64,000 bases of DNA from Iodidimonas sp. SYSU 1G8 (GTDB lineage Bacteria > Pseudomonadota > Alphaproteobacteria > SMXS01). Numbering within the stretch: position 1 is the stretch's first letter; each line of letters opens with the position of its first letter. The stretch is taken from assembly GCF_039655775.1 (NCBI RefSeq), contig NZ_JBBYXJ010000002.1, positions 1,532,739-1,596,738 of the forward strand, read 5' to 3'. This document shows positions 57,815-64,000 of this stretch, one piece after another. Below the pieces are notes generated by a model. It was not told the origin of the DNA and made no database searches. It saw only the letters and a list, made by a program, of their open reading frames with translations. The position numbers were made by a program, and so were the translations under genes.

Positions 57815-58678
57815 GTGTCACTGGAGCAGGACAACGCCCATTTGGCAGTCGTGCAGACGCTGGTTTTCCGCTTGCGCCGGGAAGGTCCGCTGACCGTTAG
57901 CGAGGAAGAGTTCGCGGCGGTCCGTGAGGCGGTCCGGCTGATGTCGGATGTGCCGGATGCTCCCGCCATGCCAGAGACGCGGGCGGATGTCGATGACGCG
58001 GTGGCGGCGGTGAATGCGGTGATGTGGCGCCAGATCAAGCTGGCGGGCAAGATTGCCGATCGGGTTCTTGAAGAATGGGTGGCATTGGGGAGCGAGGAGG
58101 CCGAGCGGCGAGCCAGGCAGCGGGTGGCGGAGCTGGACGGCGCCTGGGCACGTGCGTCCGCAGCAAGTCGGGTGGACACGGAGATCAGAATCATCCGGGA
58201 AGACATGCAGGCAGGGATGTCGCTATTCGACATACAGGCATCGGAAGCGATCCTCGACGCCGCGCGGGGAAGTCGAAGGCCACGAGACTACAAGGAAGGG
58301 TTCGAACTGATCATCGGCGCGCTTCCCGACCGGATTCGGGAGCGCGACAAGCTAGGCGCGCTGAACCTTGCCGGAGAACTGGCGCTTAGCGCGGGGCTGT
58401 TCCCAGAAGCTGTGAAGGTCCTGACGCGGTTGATCTCGGAGGAAGAGCGGCTGCAGAAATCCTATTACCGGGAGGGCGCCGCCGCGATGCGCGCCTATGC
58501 CTTCGTGGAGCTAGGCGACGGCGCTTCGGCGATGGCGGACATCGAGCAGGTCGAGGATGATCTCCAGATGTTCTGGATCGACAATGTACCGATGCTGACC
58601 AAGGCGTATCTCCTGAAAAAAGTTCGGGAGCTGGATGCGGGCGTGAGCAGCCAATGCGCTGCACCGCCGGACGGCTGA
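57815..58678 (+). CDS. Helical cargo protein, family B member 2 (long)
   Basis: This 287-aa protein has a GTG start directly after the previous stop. The N-terminal half is helical (TLVFRLRREGPLTVSEEEFA; VNAVMWRQIKLAGKIADRVL). The C-terminal half (about 145-275) is homologous to the protein at 55680, with the conserved GELALSAGLF, REGAAAMRAYAFVELGDGA and NVPMLTKAYLL. TPR-like folds are likely. Together with 52065 and 56275 it forms an alternating A/B paralogue set around the portal gene. No enzymatic motif is seen. Confidence 0.7.
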   Translation: MSLEQDNAHLAVVQTLVFRLRREGPLTVSEEEFAAVREAVRLMSDVPDAPAMPETRADVDDAVAAVNAVMWRQIKLAGKIADRVLEEWVALGSEEAERRARQRVAELDGAWARASAASRVDTEIRIIREDMQAGMSLFDIQASEAILDAARGSRRPRDYKEGFELIIGALPDRIRERDKLGALNLAGELALSAGLFPEAVKVLTRLISEEERLQKSYYREGAAAMRAYAFVELGDGASAMADIEQVEDDLQMFWIDNVPMLTKAYLLKKVRELDAGVSSQCAAPPDG

Positions 58679-58748
58679 ATCCGCGACCCCTAACCCATTC
58701 AACGCTGAGTTTCCCGCAGGCCGTGTTGCATGCCACGAGGAGGATTAA

Positions 58749-59009
58749 ATGACGCGTGATTACCAGGACGAGATGAGCCGGGGTGAAGCCGCCCGGCAGA
58801 TCATCGAAGACCCGCTGTTTGACGAGGCGTTCCAGACGATCGAGCGGGAGTGCTTCGAGGCGTGGAAGGGGTCCGGATGGAAGGATGCGGACAGGCGCGA
58901 GGCGCTCTACCGGCAGTTGAAGGCGCTGGGCGAGGTGCGTACCCGGCTGACGGCGGTCATGGAGGGCGGCAAGGTCGCCCGGTCGCTGATGGAGAAGTTT
59001 CTCAGGTGA
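58749..59009 (+). CDS. Small phage protein between portal and scaffold
   Basis: This 86-aa protein has an AGGAGG ribosome site. It is helical and charged (ARQIIEDPLFDEAFQTIERE; YRQLKALGEVRTRLTAVMEG; GGKVARSLMEKFLR). Small proteins of this kind occur between portal and scaffold genes in related podovirus-like phages, so it is likely part of the backbone. No biochemical role is known. Confidence 0.65.
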   Translation: MTRDYQDEMSRGEAARQIIEDPLFDEAFQTIERECFEAWKGSGWKDADRREALYRQLKALGEVRTRLTAVMEGGKVARSLMEKFLR

Positions 59010-59136
59010 ATATTCGATCTCGGGGGCGTCCAGCGGGACGGAGCCCTGGTCAAGTCGGAACTGGTCGGTCATTACCGGCCGTGGGAAAGTAAGAGATCTG
59101 ATACCTCCTGGTGGGACAGATTTTGAGGCAGGGCCA

Positions 59137-59469
59137 ATGGTCAGAATTATCTACAACGACAGTACCGATCCCTATTTGCCGGGCGATGTCGAGGTCTTTC
59201 GCGACATAGATGAGGCGCGTCGCGAGGTCGAGAGCTATGACGCGGAAGACCCGCAGGTCTTCATCTGTGACGAGGAGGGACGCCGCTGCCGGATGTGGGG
59301 CGTTGAATTGCGGGTGGTGCCCGAGGAGGTCGCCGAACCTTTCGACATCGTCCGGATCGACCGGATGCTCGCCGAACACATCCGGCGATATGAGATGCCC
59401 GGCGAGACACTTCAGGAAAAGCTCGAGCAGATTATCCGGCGTCAAGGCAATGGGGCGGCGGCAGGCTGA
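59137..59469 (+). CDS. Hypothetical phage-region protein
   Basis: This 110-aa acidic protein has a beta-alpha start (VRIIYNDSTDPYLPGDVEVF), a CxxxxxxC-like pair (FICDEEGRRCRMW) and a helical C-terminus (DRMLAEHIRRYEMPGETLQE). The ribosome site is weak. No family is recognised. It may be cargo, because the neighbouring backbone genes on each side are separated from it by 127 and 181 bp. Confidence 0.58.
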   Translation: MVRIIYNDSTDPYLPGDVEVFRDIDEARREVESYDAEDPQVFICDEEGRRCRMWGVELRVVPEEVAEPFDIVRIDRMLAEHIRRYEMPGETLQEKLEQIIRRQGNGAAAG

Positions 59470-59592
59470 TTTTCAACCCCTGCCGCTTTTCCACGCCTGA
59501 CACAAAGATTGTGTGGTTGCAAGACCGCGTTCTTACCTGCGGGCCGCAAGGCAAACTCTAGCGGCTTCGCCCTTCCGGACCATTCGAACAAC

Positions 59593-59620
59593 AGGCAGCC
59601 CGCGACATCGCGGGGTGCCT
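59593..59620. repeat. Hairpin upstream of scaffold gene
   Basis: A 12-bp stem with one G-G mismatch (AGGCAGCCCGCG with CGCGGGGTGCCT) and a 4-nt loop ends 30 bp before the scaffold start. Its position suggests an mRNA processing or translation-tuning element for the highly expressed scaffold-capsid pair. Confidence 0.45.
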
Positions 59621-59650
59621 GCGCACGCGCATTCACAAGGAGACGACCTG

Positions 59651-60568
59651 ATGGACACCGACAGCCCGCAAGGGATCGGCATGGATGAGGCTCAGAAACG
59701 GATCGCGCTCGCGATCGACCCGGCGACGGGCAGCGAGGACGGGAGCGATGAGGCGGACGCCTGGGACGGGGCGGACGAGTATGGGGACGCCGACGCGGAC
59801 GGCCTGGATGGCGAGGAGCAGCCTCGGTACCTCGTGAAGGTTGACGGGGAAGACCATGAGGTGACGCTCGACGAGCTGGTCCATGGCTATTCGCGGCAGG
59901 CGGACTACACACGCAAGACGCAGAAACTGGCGGAAGCGCGCGAGGCGATCATGGCCGAGCGCGAGCAACTGGCGGATGTGCACCGGGAGCGGGCGGAATA
60001 CGCGGCGCTGCTGAGCACGCTGCGCCAGTCGCTGGAGGAGGCGCCGGAGGAGCCTGACTGGGACAGCCTGTTCGCGCAGGATCCCGCGCAGGCCTCGGCG
60101 CTGAAGCAGCAATGGGACGGCGAAGAGTTCGCCCGGCAGCGGCAGGCCATGGCCGTCCGCGCCGAGCAGGAGCGGGTTCTTGCCCTGGCGCAGCAGGCAC
60201 AGCAGGACATGCTGGAGCGGCACCTTCACACCGAGGCATCGCGGCTGCCGGAGATCATTCCGGCCTGGCGCGACCAGAGGGTGGCGGAGACCGAAAGGCA
60301 GCAGATCCTGCACTGGGCACTGGACCAGGGGCTCAGCCCGCAGGACCTCGAAGGCGTCACCCGCGCCGACGTGGTGGGCATCCTGCGCAAGGCGTGGCTG
60401 TACGACAATGGGCGGCGCAAGGCGGAAGCCGCCATCGGCGGTGCCCAGCCCACGCTGCGTCCGGGCGCCTCGGCGCGCGGCGCGCCCGACCTGACACGCC
60501 AGAAGCAGCGGCTTGCGAAAACCGGCCGCGTCGCCGACGCGGCCAAGATCATTCAAGCGCTTTTATAA
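59651..60568 (+). CDS. Phage scaffolding protein
   Basis: This 305-aa protein has an ATG after AAGGAGAC. The N-terminus is very acidic (SDEADAWDGADEYGDADADG). A conserved YLVKVDGEDHEVTLDELVHG plus SRQADYTRKTQKLAEAREAI segment follows, then a long coiled coil, a pattern typical of scaffolding proteins beside SU10-like capsid genes. A basic C-terminus (LTRQKQRLAKTGR) probably contacts capsid protein. It lies 9 bp upstream of the capsid gene and would be co-translated. Confidence 0.85.
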   Translation: MDTDSPQGIGMDEAQKRIALAIDPATGSEDGSDEADAWDGADEYGDADADGLDGEEQPRYLVKVDGEDHEVTLDELVHGYSRQADYTRKTQKLAEAREAIMAEREQLADVHRERAEYAALLSTLRQSLEEAPEEPDWDSLFAQDPAQASALKQQWDGEEFARQRQAMAVRAEQERVLALAQQAQQDMLERHLHTEASRLPEIIPAWRDQRVAETERQQILHWALDQGLSPQDLEGVTRADVVGILRKAWLYDNGRRKAEAAIGGAQPTLRPGASARGAPDLTRQKQRLAKTGRVADAAKIIQALL

Positions 60569-60577
60569 GGAGGCCGT

Positions 60578-61543
60578 ATGGCTATCGTATCGAACACCTA
60601 TACGCGTTACGACGCGAAGGGCATCCGCGAGGACATCGCGAACGCCATCTACAATGTGAGCCCGGAAGAGACGCCGCTCATCTCGAACATCGCCAAGGAG
60701 AAGTGCGGCAACACGTTCTTCGAATGGCAGGTGGACTCGCTGGCGGCGGCCAGCACCTCGAACGCCGTGGTCGAAGGCGACGACGTGGCAGCGTTCAGCT
60801 CGGTGACGCCGACCGACCGACTGGGCAACTATACCCAGATCAGCCGCAAGGACGTGATCATCTCGGGTACGCTGGAAGTGCTGGACAAGGCCGGGCGCAA
60901 GTCCGAGCTGTCCTATCAGCTGGCCAAGAAGGGCGCGGAGCTGAAGCGGGACATGGAGGCGATCCTGCTCTACAACCAGGCGGCGACGGCCGGCTCGACC
61001 TCGACGGCGCGCAAGACGGCGGGACTGCCGTCGTTCCTGCGCACCAATGCCAGCAAGGCCAGCGACGGCACCAATCCGACGGTGTCGAACGGCGTCGTCA
61101 ACGCCGCCCGGGTCGACGGCACGCAGCGCTCGTTCACCGAGACGATCCTGAAGGACGTGATCGCCAAGACCTGGGCCGAGGGCGGCAACCCGAAAATGCT
61201 GATGGTGGGGCCGTTCAACAAGCAGCGCGCCAGCACTTTCGGCGGCATCGGCGCGACGCGCTTCAACGTCAACGGCGCCAAGCCGGCGACGATCATCGGC
61301 GCGGCGGACATCTACGTGTCGGATTTCGGGAATCTGGAGATCGTGCCGAACCGCTTCCAGCGGGAGCGGGACGCGTTCGTGATCGACCCGGAATACGCGG
61401 CGCTGGTGCAGCTGCGTCCGATCCAGCAGGTGCCGCTCGCCAAGACCGGCGACGCGGAAAAGCGCATGCTGGTGGTGGAGTATGGGCTGAAGGTGAAGAC
61501 CGAGAAGGCGCACGGCGTGGCGGCGGATCTCGAAACGTCTTAA
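60578..61543 (+). CDS. Major capsid protein (SU10/DUF5309 family)
   Basis: This 321-aa HK97-fold capsid subunit has a strong ribosome site (AAGGAGG). Conserved segments are REDIANAIYNVSPEETPLIS, FFEWQVDSLAAAS, GTLEVLDKAGRKSELSYQL, KRDMEAILL and DIYVSDFGNLEIVPNRFQRE, characteristic of the SU10/DUF5309 group. The gene is complete. Codons 139 onward (60992-61482 at least) are repeated without a mismatch at 63510-64000. A hairpin (GTGGGTTGGGC/GCTCAACCCAC, 61551-61577) follows the stop. Confidence 0.93.
   Translation: MAIVSNTYTRYDAKGIREDIANAIYNVSPEETPLISNIAKEKCGNTFFEWQVDSLAAASTSNAVVEGDDVAAFSSVTPTDRLGNYTQISRKDVIISGTLEVLDKAGRKSELSYQLAKKGAELKRDMEAILLYNQAATAGSTSTARKTAGLPSFLRTNASKASDGTNPTVSNGVVNAARVDGTQRSFTETILKDVIAKTWAEGGNPKMLMVGPFNKQRASTFGGIGATRFNVNGAKPATIIGAADIYVSDFGNLEIVPNRFQRERDAFVIDPEYAALVQLRPIQQVPLAKTGDAEKRMLVVEYGLKVKTEKAHGVAADLETS
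60992..61482 (+). repeat. Direct repeat, copy 1 (inside the capsid gene)
   Basis: These 491 bp are identical, base for base, to 63510-64000, a spacing of 2518 bp. The left edge of identity is exactly a codon boundary (Gly139 of the capsid protein). The right edge is not reached because the window ends. The TAC operon lies between the two copies. Confidence 0.95.
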
Positions 61544-61715
61544 TCGATAGGTGGGTTGGGCTTGCAGCTCAACCCACTGATTCGCGCGCCGCGCATTTTG
61601 GGCTTTGATTCTTGCTGAGGACGCGACTGTGTGATTCAATCTGCACGACGGCTCGCTTCATACAGATGGTGTGGCGAGCCCAACGATGTAGCTGATTTTG
61701 TTTATCTACCCCAGT

Positions 61716-61742
61716 TTCACTTGTGAAGAACTGCAGATCTGC
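61716..61742. promoter_or_regulatory. Candidate operator of the TAC operon
   Basis: Two palindromes lie about 50-75 bp before the toxin start: TTCAC-TT-GTGAA (61716-61727) and GCAGATCTGC (61733-61742). HTH antitoxins usually repress their own promoter through such sites. A -35-like TTGTGA overlaps the first. Experimental support is absent. The rest of 61544-61792 has no gene. Confidence 0.45.
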
Positions 61743-61792
61743 CCTAGCGTAAACGCGCCCTTTAAGATTTTTCTTAACTACCTATCTCAAAC

Positions 61793-62242
61793 ATGCCAAA
61801 GGAACCAGACAGCGATGAGATGATCCTTCTCACGGAAGGGGTCTACAGCGTGTGGGTAACGAGGAAAGTGAAAGAAGCTGTTGATGCTTTGGATGTGCAA
61901 CCGAGGGCGCGGCTGCAAGCCCTTTTCAATCTGTTTTGTCAAAACGGGCCGCGAGGCTTGAACGCAAAAACGCAATTTCCATCAGAAGATGCCCACCCGA
62001 GCGGATTGAAAAATATGGCAGACATCGCTCTCAGAGCCTTCAAGCCAGCTGCTCAGTGGCGACTTTACGGTACCGTGACAACCTATAAGGAGAAGCCGGC
62101 GTTTATCGGGGTGGCCGTCGATGACAGCAAGAAACAGGACAAAGCCGACCAGCACTTGCTCAAACTAGCCGCGAAGCGTGCTGCTCGGATTATCGATGTC
62201 GATCGCAAACCGAATCTGCGCGGCAAAGGAGGTAAGAAATGA
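61793..62242 (+). CDS. HigB/RelE-like toxin of a TAC module
   Basis: This 149-aa protein has the RelE/HigB fold pattern: a helical pair (VKEAVDALDVQPRARLQALF) followed by strands ALRAFKPAAQWRLYGTV and KPAFIGVAVDDSKKQDKAD. Members are ribosome-dependent mRNA endonucleases. The stop overlaps the antitoxin start (ATGA). It is AT-richer than the capsid gene upstream, consistent with recent acquisition. Toxicity is inferred from the family and operon only. Confidence 0.83.
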   Translation: MPKEPDSDEMILLTEGVYSVWVTRKVKEAVDALDVQPRARLQALFNLFCQNGPRGLNAKTQFPSEDAHPSGLKNMADIALRAFKPAAQWRLYGTVTTYKEKPAFIGVAVDDSKKQDKADQHLLKLAAKRAARIIDVDRKPNLRGKGGKK

Positions 62243-62727
62243 ACCAGAATGATGCGAAATTTATTGTCGCTGAGGAGCGTTTTCTTGCAGAGATTCAATT
62301 TTCGCTCCAGTGGCTTATGAGGGATCAGGGTGTCAATAACAAGGAGTTGGCTGCGCGCTTGGGTGTGAGCGCTGCCCGCGTGAGCCAATATTTCTCTGAG
62401 GCTGCTTCTTTGAACGCGAGGACGATTGCGAGGCTCTTCTCGGCTTTGGGCGAAGAATGCAACGTTGAAAGCGCGCGATTGACCGATTTGAAGAAAGAAT
62501 GGAAGCGCCATGCTGCGAGCGTGTCCGCCGAGGAATTGGTGACTAGTGATATGGCTTATCTCAAGGAGGAAGACGCTGAGGAGGACAACTGTGATGCTGA
62601 TTTGGCGCCGGATTCGCCATTCCTCATCGTTAAGTTTGCAGAAGAGCAGAATATTTGGGGTGTGATCCCCCGACCGTCTGGTCACCAATCTAATCACGTT
62701 AAACAGACTGAAATTGCGGCAGCGTGA
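62239..62727 (+). CDS. HigA-like HTH antitoxin with C-terminal extension
   Basis: This 162-aa protein has an XRE-type HTH (about 30-75): NNKELAARLGVSAARVSQYF followed by LNARTIARLFSALGEE. The long C-terminal extension (about 90-162, acidic DAEEDNCDADLAPDSP and then FLIVKFAEEQNIWG) is beyond the usual antitoxin. In chaperone-dependent antitoxins such an extension is the chaperone-addiction region, which fits the SecB-like gene downstream. It probably neutralises the toxin and represses the operon. Confidence 0.85.
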   Translation: MNQNDAKFIVAEERFLAEIQFSLQWLMRDQGVNNKELAARLGVSAARVSQYFSEAASLNARTIARLFSALGEECNVESARLTDLKKEWKRHAASVSAEELVTSDMAYLKEEDAEEDNCDADLAPDSPFLIVKFAEEQNIWGVIPRPSGHQSNHVKQTEIAAA

Positions 62728-63230
62728 CTGGCGTGAACAAGATGAATTCAAAGAAAAAAAATGTGGAGCAGCAAAGCGCTCCGACCTTCACCGTGAAGGA
62801 ATATAATAGCGTTGCGATGAATGCCTCGTTGAGGGCAATTGTTTTAACCCTAGCTGATTTTGTTATAAAGCCAGAGTATTTTTCAACCGAGGAAGCCAAG
62901 CGAGAATTTTCTTACGGCGGTGATATGAGCGAATTCAGTTTTAATTCTGATATTGGTGTTGCTCAAGGGACATATAATTGGACAGTCTTGGTTAAATGTG
63001 GACGGAGGGTGTTGCTTAAGGCTAATGCGACTTATGTGACGCTGTACGATAGTTTGCATGGCCGATCCCGAGATGCGGTTGAGGTGTTCTTGGGTACAGT
63101 CGGCCAAATTGCGACTTATCCATATTTCAGAAACAGAGTCAGCCAATTGAGCTGGGAGGCGAATGCAAATTTGCCTTTATTGCCCAGCCAATCATTTGAC
63201 CCTAACCATCAACGGCAAGATATCGATTGA
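62724..63230 (+). CDS. SecB-like chaperone, third gene of the TAC module
   Basis: This 168-aa protein has a GTG start overlapping the antitoxin stop (GTGA). The segment FTVKEYNSVAMNASLRAIVL, strands NWTVLVKCGRRVLLKANATY and the end TYPYFRNRVSQLSWEANANL with PLLPSQSF match the SecB-like pattern (LFPYAR or PYFR, then a Leu/Pro-rich tail). In TAC systems such a protein binds the antitoxin extension and keeps it active. The assignment is by pattern and gene order, so it is less certain than the first two genes. Confidence 0.7.
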   Translation: MTGVNKMNSKKKNVEQQSAPTFTVKEYNSVAMNASLRAIVLTLADFVIKPEYFSTEEAKREFSYGGDMSEFSFNSDIGVAQGTYNWTVLVKCGRRVLLKANATYVTLYDSLHGRSRDAVEVFLGTVGQIATYPYFRNRVSQLSWEANANLPLLPSQSFDPNHQRQDID

Positions 63231-63509
63231 ATGATCAAACGTTCCGATGTCTGAGGCCTTCATCGACTTACGATTCTCTGGCGATCCTCCCTGTTAGGCG
63301 TGAGGGTCGCGGATACAATTAATCGAATGCCTTCGTAAGCAGCGCGAAATCCTCGTACCAATAGCCATACCGCTGGCGGAACGAAGGTGAGTGGTTTCTG
63401 CCGCTTCGTCGTTGCCGATGCGATTGATGGCGGAAGAGTTGACGTTGAGACTCAACCGGTCCGGTTCCAAAGGGTTTCTTTGAGGTGGGCGGGACGCCGA
63501 AGCGTGCGT
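63231..63509. other. Region between TAC operon and second capsid copy
   Basis: No complete gene was found. On the minus strand an open frame without a start runs from 63510 down to a TAA at 63321-63319 and ends SFRQRYGYWYEDFALLTKAF; it could be the 3' end of a truncated gene. On the plus strand a GTG at 63387 opens a frame that runs into the capsid copy in register. Confidence 0.4.
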
Positions 63510-64000
63510 GGCTCGACCTCGACGGCGCGCAAGACGGCGGGACTGCCGTCGTTCCTGCGCACCAATGCCAGCAAGGCCAGCGACGGCACCAATCCGACGG
63601 TGTCGAACGGCGTCGTCAACGCCGCCCGGGTCGACGGCACGCAGCGCTCGTTCACCGAGACGATCCTGAAGGACGTGATCGCCAAGACCTGGGCCGAGGG
63701 CGGCAACCCGAAAATGCTGATGGTGGGGCCGTTCAACAAGCAGCGCGCCAGCACTTTCGGCGGCATCGGCGCGACGCGCTTCAACGTCAACGGCGCCAAG
63801 CCGGCGACGATCATCGGCGCGGCGGACATCTACGTGTCGGATTTCGGGAATCTGGAGATCGTGCCGAACCGCTTCCAGCGGGAGCGGGACGCGTTCGTGA
63901 TCGACCCGGAATACGCGGCGCTGGTGCAGCTGCGTCCGATCCAGCAGGTGCCGCTCGCCAAGACCGGCGACGCGGAAAAGCGCATGCTGGTGGTGGAGTA
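63510..64000 (+). pseudogene. 5'-truncated second copy of the major capsid gene (runs off window)
   Basis: The DNA is identical to capsid codons 139 to about 302 with no mismatch in 491 bp. It lacks the first 138 codons and the capsid start. A plus-strand frame from a GTG at 63387 enters it in register, so a chimeric product is possible but has no good ribosome site. Identity implies a very recent duplication, gene conversion or an assembly artefact. The 3' end lies beyond the window. Confidence 0.85.

Larger units (their letters stand above)
40946..64000 (+). mobile_element. Partial podovirus-like prophage with cargo islands
   Basis: Consecutive genes encode a tail assembly chaperone, tail proteins, small and large terminase, lysin, portal, scaffold and SU10/DUF5309-type capsid protein. 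Nearly all genes are on the plus strand, and cargo genes fill the gaps between structural genes. The order terminase-portal-scaffold-capsid matches podovirus-type modules. No integrase, repressor or attachment site is visible, and the element continues past the right edge. The backbone genes look intact, but the second, truncated capsid copy suggests rearrangement. Whether it can still excise is unknown. Confidence 0.85.

Overview
The window is GC-rich, Gram-negative, alphaproteobacterial-type DNA. The signs are an RND efflux pump with an outer-membrane factor, three large TonB-dependent receptors with alphaproteobacterial N-termini, a Tat-exported class A beta-lactamase, a DUF1127 protein and a MocR regulator. 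No rRNA, tRNA, CRISPR array, integrase or complete insertion sequence was seen. Species cannot be fixed from sequence reading alone.

Region 1 (1-40.7 kb) is chromosomal. It opens with a tripartite RND efflux operon whose periplasmic adaptor is cut by the window edge. A small VOC-ArsR-SRPBCC operon, stress or envelope proteins and a putative structured small RNA follow. Next comes a substrate-uptake and oxidation neighbourhood: cytochrome P450, a LuxR-type regulator without a synthase, three TonB-dependent receptors, a beta-lactamase, topoisomerase IB and a Rieske oxygenase. Two of the receptors share an identical 17-bp palindrome at nearly the same distance from their start codons. After a DEAD-box RNA helicase there is a lipid or xenobiotic catabolism block: alpha/beta hydrolase, tandem-HTH IclR-like regulator, acyl-CoA dehydrogenase, AcuI-like reductase, ABM monooxygenase, VOC protein, CurA-like reductase, MocR regulator, thiolase and old-yellow-enzyme reductase. 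A transglutaminase-like protease gene ends the block.

Region 2 (about 40.9 kb to the right edge) is part of a podovirus-like prophage. Its structural backbone runs left to right: tail assembly chaperone, tail proteins, small and large terminase, lysin, portal, scaffold and SU10/DUF5309-type major capsid protein. The gaps between these genes hold cargo with different base composition. The cargo includes a minus-strand mini-operon and a tandem array of five secreted four-cysteine paralogues with decayed copies. It also includes two interleaved families of intracellular helical-repeat paralogues, a DUF6968 protein, a methyltransferase and a toxin-antitoxin-SecB-like chaperone (TAC) operon.

Two cargo islands appear to be followed by a second copy of the end of the structural gene that precedes them. 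The TAC operon is followed by a 491-bp perfect copy of capsid sequence that runs off the window. The first pair of secreted paralogues is followed by a decayed copy of the terminase 3' end. This arrangement, the undescribed secreted family and the TAC operon are the most unusual features here.
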